A stretch of DNA of 64,000 nucleotides, taken from assembly GCA_033807695.1 (NCBI GenBank), contig CM066310.1, positions 2,046,001 through 2,110,000 of the forward strand, given 5' to 3'. The stretch is from Daedaleopsis sinensis (taxonomy: Eukaryota; Basidiomycota; Agaricomycetes; Polyporales; Polyporaceae). The notes beneath the pieces are model-generated. The model was given only the letters and a program-made list of their open reading frames with translations. It did no database searches and was not told where the DNA came from. This document shows, piece by piece, positions 32,349 through 43,731 of the stretch. The stretch's first letter is position 1. The number at the start of each line of letters is the position of its first letter. The translations under genes and the position numbers were made by a program.

Positions 32349-35300
32349 ATGTCGAAATTGTTGTATTGCAGTGACGAACAACGCGAGGAGATCGCGCAGC
32401 TGTCGGCAGATGCTTATACATCCGCATTTTTCACGTCAACCACCCAGCTTGCTGCAAAGAAGTTGCTCGAGGGGCACGAGCTAGATGTGGAGTCTCTGGC
32501 AGCTTTGGAGACAAAATGGAAGAGAGCTTGGTCAACGAGCTACAAGAGGAAGAATCCAGAGGACCAGTCGGTTCAAGAAACTGTAGTACGTAGTCTCTAC
32601 CAGTGGTATGTCAGCTTGAATCATGTTGGATTCCAGTTCGGCACTGAAGTAAGATACCCTCAGTGCATGTGGCTATGATTCCGAGGGACGAAAGAAGCGG
32701 AAGAAACCAGGTCCGCCTGCAGAGAACGCAGACAGTCCGACCCCGTCCAAAGGTGCTTCAGAGGGTGGTATCCGCCGTGCTCCATACGACCATACTGGCT
32801 GCCTGGCGCATGCGCACGTCACCACTGTTGCACAAACAGGGGCTATCCTTCGCGTTGTAGGCTATCTCCGCCACAACGAAGGGTGCCGTGCGGCCCGGCT
32901 TGCTCGATTCCCATCCATCCCACTTCACCCTCACGTCGTCGAGGTAGCTATGCAACAGCTAGAATCTAATGCAAGGTGGGTATAGTATGCGTTTAAGGCT
33001 CCATATTGGCAGGGTATATAACTAATGCGAGAATAAATAGTGTCGCTCAGATCCGGGCTCAGAACATGGAGTTCTGCACCAGCCAGAGGTATCGGGAGCA
33101 GGCTGCCATAGAGAGCAATCCAGGCGCGGCGAACTTTCGTTTCCTCATACAATCCGATGACTTCCGGGCACTGTACCGTCGGCACTACCGAGAACGATTC
33201 GACATCGACATCTCAGTCGCCGCAGAGAACAACATCCACAACTGGCTTGATCCATCCAGCCCCTTCTACAAACCGGACATCCGAAGCGCGATCTTCCATT
33301 ACGCTGCGCGTACTGACAAGCACGAGCGTTTCAAAGCTTTCATTGCGACCGATGACATGCGCCGTGCAGCATGGAAGTATTGCCATCACCGTCAACTGGT
33401 GCTCGACGGTACTTTTGGCCTGTGCAATTCAAGGGTCTTACTCTGGATCGCGATGGGCGTAGATGAGTCAAATAGCGGCATTCCAGTGGCCCTGTTCCTC
33501 TTCTCGGCACCGACGGGTACACAGGCAACACACGCTGGCTACAACACTGCGATCATCAAGGAGCTGCTTGAGCTCTGGCGAGATTGGCTTACCAGCTCTC
33601 CGACTGCCAGTTCAATGTCCAAGTCACCCGCCGGCAGCGCTGAACGTGACCTGGCATGTGATGGTCCCACCGTGACGGTCTCACCCCCTGAGATCATGTT
33701 CGAACCCTTTGCAGCAATTACAGACACCGACACCAAGGAGCGAGCGGCCCTTCTCCAGGTCTGGCCGAGTATCATACTAATGCTGTGCAAGTTCCATGTT
33801 CGACAGTGCTGGACAAACAAACGGGGATCAGTCCTCAGGCGGGTCTCGGGGATCTGGCGTCAGCGAGTGGAGGAACGGCTCCGTGGCCTCGAGGAATCGT
33901 GCGTTTCATTGCTGTGACCTCTGTCGTTCAACTGCAAGATACATTGCTAATGAATGACATGGTTTCTCTAGGTTGTTCCAGACGGTGTCGCACAGTGAGG
34001 CTCTGCGCCTTGTCTCTGTAGAAGAAGAGGGGATTGCGATCATGGCAGACATGGATGGGGGCACAGATGCTTTGAAGATGGTGGAGGCCGTTTCGGAGTA
34101 CCTCTCGTACCTCCGGGTTCAGTGGCTCCCCCGCTCGATGTGGTCCGGCTGGTCGAGACGGGGGCGTGAGGACGCAGCAGCACGAATGGGGGTGGCTCTA
34201 GAGGTCATTCTAACAACTACAAACCATCTAGAGTCTCTAAACGGCCGCCTCAAAAACTACTACATACCTCAATGGCAACACTCGGGCCGTCGCCTGCGGC
34301 TCGATGTTCTCATATTTTTCCTGGTCAACGATATCCTACCTCGCATATTTGGTCAGCACCGACTGCTCGTGAACTACTCAGCTTGGAAGGTGGCACGATT
34401 CCAAGACGCAGCTGGCGGCCCCCTCCCTCTCACACCCATCCCGTCTCGAGCCGCCGCATCTGGATCCGGGGCCGTCTCGTCTGTGGGTGATCGACCATTC
34501 ATGCCTCGGACTTGGTATGCACCAGACTCCAGGCGGGACATCGACGCACAGATGCTGTACAGGTCCGGTTTCCTCAGAACCAGATCCGCCGGGCGCCGCT
34601 ATGAACTCTGGGCCACATGCGCATCCTCTTCAGCACTTGGCAGTCTCACTGAGGCTCCCGCACAGCTCACCGACGACTCCTCTGCGGGGGTCTCCATGTA
34701 TTCGATGACTGTGCACCCTTCGGGGGCAGCAACATGCACTTGTCTTGACTGGCTGAGACGAGGAGGGGCATGCAAGCATCTGAGGGCATTCCGCCTTCTT
34801 ATTGAGCACTGGGGCTCCTTGGGGAACCTCCAGGTGTCGTATATCTTTCCTGCGACTGCCGAAGAAGCCGAACGACTGGAATTCCAGAACCGTCAGTGGT
34901 ATGGGCCCGCATATGCTCGGGCAGTCACGACTTTCGAGTCTGAGGGTGTGGAGGAGCTTGACAGCCAACACCTACATAGAACCTCCGGAGACTCTGGCTG
35001 CGCGCCTTCGACAGGTTACATACTCCCCCCGCGTCATCTCGATGATCCGTCGGCCTCGGTCCATGTCGTTCAGCTGTCCGCGGAGCTTGAGGCCCTCGAT
35101 CAAGCACCAGGATCCTTGGGTGAACAAGGTACAGCATGCGGCGGCGGGGCGAGTGAAGCGGTAAGTCTAATTGTTGCTCTTTGACAAGTTCGCGACAGGG
35201 CCGCTGACGGCTAGTATGCCCATCGTACCGTACGAGCTCAGCCTGCAGTCACCACTAGCATGCAGGGTGTCGAGGCGCAGATAGATCGGCAGCTGAAGTC

Positions 35301-35664
35301 GGAGATTGACCAGCTGCTTCCGAGGCTGTATGGCATTCAAAGTATCCTTCATGGTTCTGGTATATCCGTGCAACGAACTCGAGCGGTCACAGAGTTCCAG
35401 GGTATCCTCACTTCCTTAGGCGATGCACTAGAGGAGGTAGTGGGTGTGCGTGAGGTTGAGGCGGTCGACAGGCCTGCTTCAACCTGCGGGAGGACAGTTA
35501 GAACTGATCGTACGTACTGAGATCGACCTTCATAAGTTTCCTAACTCACTGGGCATGTAACAGGGACCCCCGAGTTTCAAGAAGGTCGGTCGCAAGGGAA
35601 ACGGCCGCTGGCACCCTCTCCTGAACCAAAGCAGAAGCGAAAGAAGTCGTACAAGGCTACGTAG
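32349..35664 (+). CDS. MULE-type transposase with SWIM zinc finger
   Basis: Six exons: 32349-32605, 32664-32975, 33041-33898, 33972-35160, 35215-35509 and 35564-35664. They total 3012 nt (1003 aa), with no stop or frameshift. A Cys/His-rich N-terminal zone has YQCACGYDSEGRKK, HTGCLAHAHV and GYLRHNEGCRAA. The RNase-H-like core shows VLDGTFGLCNSRVLLWIA (Asp312), ITDTDTKERAALLQVWP followed by LCKFHVRQCW (Asp418/420 with the C-x2-H of MULEs) and TTNHLESLNGRLKNYY (Glu563). A SWIM finger CTCLDWLRRGGACKH (C731, C733, C743, H745) follows; the C-terminus has a helical tail and a basic end KQKRKKSYK. It would cut and paste its own element. A KDZ/Zisupton-type relative, also with SWIM, is the alternative. 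Its 3' end is 148 bp from the TET/JBP gene. Confidence 0.88.
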
Positions 35665-35812
35665 TTAGTTAGAGTAGAGATGCTATGCATATCTTTACCT
35701 CACAGGCCCATGCCGCTTCATATTCGAGGGTAGTAACAGTGTGAATACTATTCAAGATGTCGGGCAATACTGCAGAGAAATCAGCTAGGACGACGACAGT
35801 TCAAGAAGTGTT

Positions 35813-37674
35813 CTATGTGTTCGATGTCTTAAACATGTGCTTGATATCACCCCACTTCCCAAGCAACTCAACACCCCACTGCCAACGCTGCAGACCGCTT
35901 CTCCCAAACTTCATGCCTAGATTGACGAATGACTTGTAGCTTCGATAGCCACATTCCCACCATCGGAACAGCCCACCGGCCGTGTACTGAGTGAAGGAAT
36001 ACCGCACCTCGTCCTCCCCGATGCTCAGATTGGAATGCTTCACGATCGCGGAAGGTATTTCGATTGTGGAGCCTGGAGGGAACTCAATGATCATCTCCAG
36101 ATCATCGAGAACTATCTGGCCGCCGGTCTTGGGGTCAAACCTGCCCAGGGCAGTGATGGAGCATAGACCGAATGGAATGTTGAGGTAGTCATAGTGTGGT
36201 GCAGTGACCGTCCGCGGCCCAACGTTCAGAGACGCACAGGCGAACACATTGTTCGGGAAGTTGCGCTTCAGTGTTGAGTCGCGTGAGATGATCCCCGAGA
36301 GAATGTCGTTGTAGAAGGTGTATATTTTAGGCCAGAACAGCTGAAGACCCGCTACATACGGCCCTACAGTCAGTGGCAATGCGTCCGGGAATAACAATGC
36401 ACACACCATTGGCGAAATTGGCCATGCGTAAGACGGCGGGGTGGTTCCTGATGCCATCCACAAGAGCGTAGTTCGTGTGGCTGCCTTGCACGAGCCGGCC
36501 CACGCGCTACCCACGAGCGATGGTCCGTGAGGTGGTAGGCGGCGAACCCATCTACGATTGAGACACACCTGCTGGCCTCCTCCGAAAGATATCCCAAAGT
36601 TGATGGTTTTGAAGTCGTCGGCCGCCCGTTGATTGCATGTCTTCTTGAATCGGAACTCGGCTCGGAGGTCGTCGCATATCTTCGAAAGGGGGTCGTTGAC
36701 CTCGCGCATCCAATCTTCGCGGTCACCAGGGAAGCCTTGGAGGACGACAATGGGGTGTCCGTCGCGATCGAGAATGGCCGTGGTAGTTCTGTTGCCCGTG
36801 ATATAGGGGTGATCGTGTGTGGCAAAGGAATGATGGCGCACCTGCCATCCCATGCTATGTACCGATAACCCTTCGCCTCGTAGTCGGCTCGCTCGCGTGC
36901 GTTACGCTCAACCTGCGAGGCGCGATAGCGAACTCCTTGAAAGGCGGTACTTGCCACCCGCACGTCGGCCATGTCCATGGAGAACGTAGTGGCTAGGGCC
37001 TCGGCAGCAACGGGGGGGGCAGATTGCGCGTCCTGCACTACAAGTCCCGCAACATCCACATTCGGAAGGGAGAGGACGGTGTGGGCCGCCGCCCGCATTC
37101 GCGCGACGCTCTTGAGCGGCCTGTTCATGCCATTGTTGACGCCAGCGGCGGCTCGCTTTGAGTTCCGAGCAGCCTTCTTGCGCTGCTTGGCCCGGAACTG
37201 CTTCTTGGAGATTGTATCACCGGAGCCCTCTGGCTGAGAAGGCGGAGCCTCTACGGCCGGTGTGTCGAAGGCGGGCGGGGCCTTCCTTTTTTTCGCGAAT
37301 GTTGCAGACTGGCATCGATCGTCCTCGCATCCCTCGGCATTGATGCTCACGACCGCCTCCTTTGCGAGACCACGCCGACGTTGAGCAGGGGGGGGAGGTA
37401 TGAGTGATGGCGGCAGAGTTAATGGCTGAGATGGTGCGGCCTCGGTGACATCGTCCATCGTGTCGCCGCCGGTGACTTCATGCTCCTCGTCTCCTAAGTC
37501 TCCGACGGCAGGACGGGTGGATGTGGCATCGAGAGTGTAATGTAAGAGGTCTCCTTGAGCGACGGCCGCCTCGATCCGTTCCTGGGCATTGAAGGCTGGG
37601 GGAGCGTGCAGGGGTGGATTCACGACACCTCCCCATGGGGAGAACGCAGATCCAGAACGCGTCTGCTCATCCAT
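35813..37674 (-). CDS. TET/JBP-family 2-oxoglutarate/Fe(II) dioxygenase
   Basis: Four exons: 37674-36842, 36788-36569, 36506-36407 and 36363-35813, 1704 nt (567 aa). The first 240 residues are Pro/Ala- and Lys-rich with a basic run (SKKQFRAKQRKKAARNSKRA). The core begins YRYIAWDGRTTTAILDRDG and includes FGISFGGGQQ and HTNYALVDGIRNHPAVLRMA. The active site follows: APHYDYLNIPF (H441-x-D443), then FDPKTGGQIVLDDLEMIIEF, PPGSTIEIPSAIVKHSNLSI (H494), and EVRYSFTQYTAGGLFRW (Arg505, co-substrate arginine). TET/JBP enzymes oxidise 5-methylcytosine or thymine in DNA; in basidiomycetes the family is expanded and tied to transposons. All metal and 2OG ligands are present. The start is uncertain: GTAAGT-flanked exons upstream to an ATG near 37945 could add an N-terminus. 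Confidence 0.88.
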
Positions 37675-38742
37675 CAGAGCCGGGCACAGTGTTCGTGATG
37701 GGGGGCTTACCGTACGGAACGGCGCGTTGAGCACGGGGGTAGGATCTGAGCGAGGATGGTATTGGCAGATGAGTTAGTGAGGGTGAAATGACAGCCGGGC
37801 GCGACCTGCTCAGGACAACGCCCAAACGACCGGCCTTACCCATGTCCCCAAGGTCGAGGTCACACGGCAAGGGTCGGCTGCAGGGTGTGTTCGAGCAGGA
37901 GATGGGGAATGAATACTTACTTTGAGGCATACGGCGGCGTGACATGGCCTATCCCCAAACATACAATCGCCGCGGAGGGACTTGGCAGAGGCTGAGAGGC
38001 TACGCTGGATGGGGCACCTAGCCTGCAATGCAGGCCGAGACAGGGGGGCAGCAAGGGGAGACACCTAGGTGTCCGCCGCCTCTCGCGATTTCAAGCAGCT
38101 GTGCGGGATGGGGAGTGGGGCAGGTTGGGGGAGAGACTGTGGATGCAGAGAGGACGGGGGAGCTCCAGCGAAGTTCAAGCCTATATAGTCAACGGGGGGC
38201 CCGGGCTAGAAGGACGGGGATCAGCTACACCCTGACCGCCTAGCACTTCTGAATTTGGGGGTCGATTGTTCACACCGACTCGGACATTCGCAACAGTAGG
38301 GACGTACGTTAGACCTGTCAGCGACAACAAGTAAGTCGGGGACGTACTTTACTTCGTAGCCAACCGAGCCCTCCACCCCCCCAGCGGATTCCTGACTGTA
38401 GACATGACCACTCGCGGCGGCGGCAGGCAGTGGATAGGACTGCCTGTTATGGCGTGACGTCAACGCCGCCGCCACTTGGGATCGACAGGCAAATCCGCCG
38501 CCGCCACACATTTGAACGTTCGACGAGGATTGTTGAACCTTCGAGGATTGCTGAGAGGCGGTCCTTGGCGGCGATAGTGAAAGGAGATGGGTGCATACTT
38601 CAAGTCTGCTCGGCCAATTGTGCATCGTTGCTTGAGCAATGCGTGAGAAACCATCGCTACTAGTACTTATTTCACCGTTACAGACTACTACTAGTCACTA
38701 CTAGTAGCCCTCCTTTGCCTTTATATCTGCGAACTCACTACC
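37675..38742. other. Possible 5' exons of the TET/JBP gene, otherwise no gene
   Basis: On the minus strand an ATG at 37945 (MSRRRMPQSK) is followed by a GTAAGT donor, and two more small exon-like pieces with good donors lie between 37900 and 37700. These could be leader exons. From 37946 to 38742 nothing convincing is seen; CTACTAGT-type palindromic short repeats lie at 38658-38705. Confidence 0.35.
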
Positions 38743-40005
38743 CTATTCCAGGTCCGACGACGTTCTCGTCCTTGGGCATCGTGAGAGGCGGGGGAAGAGC
38801 GGCAGGACGACGCGGTCGCGGAAGGAGACGAGTGCGAGCGCGCGCACGTCGATTGTCGTGCTTGCGAGAACGGGTATGGGTGGGAGGCGGATGGACGGAT
38901 AAGGACGAGCACTCACTCCTTCGAGATACGGTAGCACCTGGCCCCAGAAGAATGTCCACAACTCCACCACCCGCGCCATCAGCTTGTCGTCCTCCACACC
39001 TGCGAGCTTCGAGTTGAGCGTGACCATGCCATTGGCGATGAGGTCGAGGGTATCGTGTTCAAGCGTTGCGACTGCCTTGCCCGGTGCAGCGGACGCGGCG
39101 GTCGAAATGTGCCTCCTGACGAGCTGGTTGAGCTCCTCGCTAAATGATTCGGATAGTGACAACATATGACGTTAGGTGTCGCGGACGCTGACATCGGGTA
39201 CCGAAGTTGCTCACCGTTGAAGAGCGGGAGGACGAGGACGTGCAGCGACTGCCACGGATTCTCGCTCCCGGACATGGTCGAGCTGAGGCTGGGGGCGGAG
39301 GCAGGGGCCATGTTGAGTGAGCTGGAGGACTGCGGGGTAGAAAGGGAGGGGGCGAGAGAGGAGAGGTGGGCGAGATTGCCGAGGCGGTGCATCTCGCGGG
39401 AAACGAGCTTTGAATCATAAGTTCTCGTTGAAGAGGCCTGATGGACGGAGATTGCGGGTCAGTACTAGGACGCGAGCGCGAGCAAGCGAGGGCAAAGAAG
39501 CATGGGCGGGAGAGAGAGACCACCACAGTGAGACTATTAACGGTGGTATTTGCAACGTCCTTGTGTGTGTATATGCGCACAGAAAACACGAGCGGAGTAC
39601 GCACCTTGGACGGAGAGGTATGGCCCTTGCTGAGCTGAGCGGGAGGGGTAGCCATGGGCGCAGGAGAGACCGGCGAGTGCGGTGCGTTCAGCCCAGAGTC
39701 GCCGCGAGTATGGGACCGGGAAGGGAGGAGGCTGGTCGGGATTTGGAGCGGGACGTGCCCGCTCACTGGGCCAAGGTCTGTGGAAGTGGGAGTGCAGCAT
39801 GTCGAGAAAGCCGAGGCGCTTGTGGGGCTGTTCCGTGACTTCCGTCGCTGAGGTCGAGAGCGTCGGCCAGGGCGCGCAGGGGTCGTCGGGCGGGGAGGAG
39901 GAGAGGGGCGGGGGAGTGGACGAGCGGAAGAGGAAAGAGTCGGTGTCGAACGGGGTCCGAGGGCCGTCGCCGTGCGAGGACGATCGGTGGCGAGCGGCCC
40001 GCCAT
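38743..40005 (-). CDS. HbrB-domain protein (TORC2 subunit, Bit61/PRR5-like), probably damaged
   Basis: The clear parts are an exon at about 39435-39206 (TYDSKLVSREMHRLGNLAHL ... NPWQSLHVLVLPLFNGEQLR) and one from about 39145 (EELNQLVRRHIS, ATLEHDTLDLIANGMVTLNS, LWTFFWGQVLPYLEG), then IDVRALALVSFRDRVVLPLF. This is the HbrB fold of TORC2 components that contact Avo3/Rictor. The N-terminal 130 residues are Ser/Pro-rich (KRLGFLDMLHSHFHRPWP). Two problems: after LPYLEG the usual FLPLQTD-type block is absent, and the intron there does not keep frame; the intron before 39435 also does not join in frame with the N-terminal exon. The protein stops soon after VVLPLFPRL. Either unusual introns or decay. 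It is divergent from QRI7. Confidence 0.6.
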
Positions 40006-40207
40006 GATGCGCCCTCGTGGGTATCTCCGCAGATCTCCGACAGTCGGACGGGTCGAGTCCCTCGTCGGCGAGCGCGTCGCGGACGGCGTCCAGGACGCCG
40101 AGCTGGTCGTTCAAGACGACATCGAACTCGCGGACGCAACGAGGCGTGCTGGCCGCTATCGCCGCTTCCGGTCGATAGCGTTTGTCGCCTTCTTGCTGTG
40201 GACGCTC

Positions 40208-41709
40208 ATGCACTGTGCCCCCGCCCTTCGCCCGTTCTTCTCCAGACGGCTCGCAACTCTACCCGCACGCGTCCACGCCTTCACTGTACTCGCGCTTGAG
40301 TCCTCGGCGGACGACACCTGCGCCGCGGTCGTCACCTCCGACAGACAGATTCTCTCTAATGTCGTCGTCAACCAGCAGGTATTGTGAGTGCCCGCCGTCA
40401 TTCTCGCTCTCCTTCGGCTCTGACCTTTCCTCAGCGTAGAGGAATATGGCGGGATCCACCCGTTCGTCGCGCTGCACGCTCACCAACGCAACATGGCAAG
40501 TGTAACTCTATGGAACTGCGCGCATACACCCACTCACTTTCGCGACACGGCGTAGCCAGGAGCAGTCCGAAGGTCACTCAGCGAGGCTAAGGTTACACTA
40601 GAGGACATCGACGGGATTGCGTTCACGAGGGGACCAGGTGCGTACGAATTCTATATGCTACGGCACAGCGTCGTGAGGACTCTGCATTTATGCCTCCTTG
40701 GCACGTAGACAGGAGGCTTGCACTCGCACATCCGAGCGTGTGGCTATGAACGTCGTTCGACAATGGCAAACTCCCCCCCACCTTGAATCCTTGTCCGTCT
40801 CGAACATCTCCCTTCTTTGTGATCGCAACGCTAATCCATATCTTCTCCAGCAAGCCCACGCCCTCACGCCCTTCCTAACCTCCCCACCCGACTCCGCCCC
40901 CGCCCCCGCCTTCCCGTTCCTCACCCTCCTCGTCTCGGGCGGCCACACCCTCCTCCTACTCGCCACCTCCCGCACCGCCTTCCGCATCCTCGCGACGACG
41001 CTCGACGAGAGCATCGGCAACGCGTTCGACAAGGTCGCCAACCTCCCCCGCATCCCCTACGCAAACCGCGCCCCCGGCGCCGCCCTCGAGCACTTCTGCG
41101 CGTCCGACGCCGCCACTTCTGACGAGGGCGATATTCCCGAGGTGCTGATGCCGCGGCCCATGCGCAGCCGGCTCCCGTTCTCGTACACCGGCTTGCACTC
41201 GCCCATCGAGCCCTCTTTGGACGCGCGCCGCGGCACGCTCAACGCGCGCATGCACCTGGGGCTCGCGCACAGCTTCCAACGCGCGGTGGTCGCGCAGCTC
41301 GAGGAGAAGCTCGCGCTCGGGCTAAAGCTCTGTGCGCGCGAGGACTTCATCGTGCGGAGTGTCGTCGTCAGCGGGGGCGTCGCGAGCAACGTGTTCCTAC
41401 GCGAGAGGTGCGCGTGCGCGTGTTTAATTGGCGTCACGAGCTGAGCTGACGGCCCACGGCGGAGGGACAGGTTGCGCGCGTGTCTGGACGAGGAGAGCCC
41501 AGAGGAGCACGTCTCGCTCGTTTTCCCGCAGCCGCGGCTGTGCACAGGTGAGCGGATGTTTCTCCTCTGCCTGGGGTACGCGATCCTGACGAGACCGCTT
41601 CACAGACAACGCGGCGATGATTGCGTGGGTGTCGATGGACCGTTTCCTCGCCGGAGATACGGACGAGTGCACGATCGAGAGTTCGCTGCTCGGGGCGAGT
41701 TCGACTTGA
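40208..41709 (+). CDS. QRI7: Mitochondrial tRNA t6A synthase QRI7 (TsaD/Kae1 family), one segment missing
   Basis: Exons recognised: 40208-40383, 40435-40499, 40560-40637, then 40851 to about 41406, about 41471-41546, and about 41607-41709. The start gives an Arg-rich, Ala-rich leader (MHCAPALRPFFSRRLA) fit for mitochondrial import. Family blocks: LALESSADDTCAAVVTSDRQ, VEEYGGIHPFVALHAHQRNM, DIDGIAFTRGP, AHALTPFLTS, FLTLLVSGGHTLLL, ESIGNAFDKVANL, PFSYTGLHSPIE, VVVSGGVASNVFLRER and CTDNAAMIAWVSMDRFLAGD. Qri7 makes threonylcarbamoyl-A37 in mitochondrial tRNAs. Between GP at 40637 and AHALT at 40851 the normal segment, which ends in HHMQAH with the first metal-binding histidine, cannot be found in any frame, and a direct join is out of frame. 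The copy may be inactive. Confidence 0.75.
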
Positions 41710-42084
41710 AGGACGCGACGGTGTCGTTCGTCGAGTCGCGCCTCAACGTCGATCCGGACTCTACGCCCGGCCAGTTCATCTTCACGCAGAACCCGGTGCA
41801 GGCCCCAACGGTGCAGGCGAACCTCGACGTGGCGCGGACGAACGTGTTCTACATCGTGCCTCCAGTGTCGTGAACTGTGTCGTGATCTGAGCCCATGGTG
41901 TTATTACTACATAGTTAGCCGCCTCATTCAAGACAGCCGGACGCGTGAGGCAAGGAACCCATGTATTACGACACCGAAATCATCATACTAGTACATCACA
42001 GAGGATCGACGACATATGTAGCAGGAGCAAGAAGTAACAGTACATCATACGAGTTAAGAGCGTTCAGTCCCCTCTACACCATGG
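41710..42084. other. 3' spacer with an unexplained open frame
   Basis: Just past the QRI7 stop another frame stays open to 41873 with good protein-like composition (GEFDLKDATVSFVESRL, QANLDVARTNVFYIVPPV). I could not link it to a gene; it may be a relic exon. Confidence 0.35.
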
Positions 42085-43731
42085 CTAATCCTTCCCGGCG
42101 AGCTGGTAAATGACGTGCTTGCCCGTAACAGAGCTCGTCATCGCGACGAACGCGGCACCCTGCGAGCCCGGAGCCTGCCCATCAACAGTGAAAACATCAG
42201 GCTCAGACGGCGGTGGTCCTGCCGCTGCCACACCCTGCGAAGAAGGCCCTGCGACAGGTGGCAGGACGTTCCCTCCCCTCGTGCTCATATGGCCGGCGCG
42301 CCGGCGCATCGATTTCTTGACGGCGGGCCTGTTGCGCACGACGCTGTCGGGGCGTGATGACTCTCCCCCGACAGTGTCGTCGTCCGAGACGACGACGACC
42401 TCGGCCTCGTCAACGGCCCGGCCATGCTTTCGAGCGGTAGGGGCGGGCGGTGTGGCGGGAGCAGAAGCGGCGGGGCGCGCGCGAGCCTGCGCGGGCTTGA
42501 TACGATGGCCCGATGGCTGCGTCGAAGGAGGTGGGGACTCGGCGTCCGAGAGCTCGATGACAGGCCCGGGCAGAGGTCCGGTGATCTTCACGCGCTTCGC
42601 GCGGTGGGTAGACAGGACCGACACGCCTGGCTCGTCGTCAGAGATTTCGATGATGTGCTCGGGTAGACCTGGGGTGGCCTTGGCGGCCTTCACAGGCTGA
42701 ATGTGTGCCGGTTTGAATCGTGTCGCGGTCGCGCCAAGGGCTCCCTTCGGGTAGAGCTGCCTTTTCGGCTTGCGCTCGATGGGGTTCGATAGAAGTATTG
42801 TAGTCGCTATACAGAATATAATGTCAGCAACACATGGCAGTGGGTGAATTCTAAGCCGCTCACAGTCGTTCGAGCCTGTTGAATGCTGTCGAGAGTGCGA
42901 CACTTGGGAGGCGCGAGATTTTGTGCCCTTGGTCAAGGAACTCTGCGACGACAGCGGGGCACCCGACGCCTGCGAGGACGATGGGGCCCCCGAGTCTTGC
43001 GAGGACGACGGGCCGCCAGAATGGCCGAGTATCTGGCGGATGACGTCGTTCGACCCTGCTCTCCGTGTCAGCCATGCGCAATGTAAACCATGTTGTGGAC
43101 GTACCATTGAGATCTGCACCCGCATAGGAGTGTGCGCGCAGTGGGAAGACCTCCAGCTGCACGGTATGTGCAAAGCGCGGTGTCGGTACCAGGTCGGTGA
43201 GATCGACTGCAATAAGGAGATTAGCACCGTACGGAGTGCAAGAGGGACTGAACCCTACGCCAGTAAAGGCAAAACTCGCGTTTGCCCCTCTCCGCCTTGC
43301 CCGTGGCCCGCCACTCTTGACAGCCAAGGACGACGTGCTTCGCCCAGGAGCCTCTGGAGGGCGTGATGATGTGGACGGGTCGAGGGGCGGTGCCGAACAT
43401 GGACTCGCAGAAGCAATGTACGTTGTCTAGCCATGTATGCGTTGCGGCGTAGTCCTTGAGGTCGCGGAGGGCAATGGCTACGCCCTGCGCATTGCGTGGG
43501 CTGAAGGATATTAGTGCGAAGGGAGAGAAGGAGTGAAAGCGAGACTTACTACGGTCGTGCCTCCAGGTGAGCCCGGCCATGGACGACGACGCAGGACATT
43601 ATCGTACCGGCGTCCTTGAGCTGCTGTTTAAGTTTGTGGTCGCTGCCGTCTGTGCGGGCCATGCTGCCCGACGTCTCGACAGCAGGCGGGAGATGGGCGA
43701 AGTTGATGGTGGGGACACGGTGAGAAGACAT
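42085..43731 (-). CDS. Unrecognised protein with three SUMO-interaction-like motifs
   Basis: Five exons: 43731-43550, 43500-43259, 43206-43105, 43055-42864 and 42806-42085, 1440 nt (479 aa), all phases closed. The N-terminal 175 residues look folded (MSSHRVPTINFAHLPPAVET, MSCVVVHGRAHLEA, WLDNVHCFCESMFGTAPRPV, VFPLRAHSYAGADLNG). The remainder is a Ser/Pro/Gln-rich disordered region. Within it are three hydrophobic-acidic motifs, HIIEISDDE, VIELSDAE and EVVVVSDDD, each like a SUMO-interacting motif, separated by basic patches (KRVKITG, KKSMRRRAGH). This suggests a nuclear scaffold that binds SUMOylated partners, as inference only. No enzyme motif is visible. Confidence 0.75.

Noticed and set aside
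30940..38700. Terminal inverted repeats bounding the transposase and TET/JBP genes
   Set aside because: I compared the flanks by eye and found no matching inverted ends; short palindromes near 38660-38705 have no partner on the left.
39682..40299. 205-codon plus-strand frame between HbrB and QRI7
   Set aside because: Antisense to the HbrB N-terminal exon; composition only.
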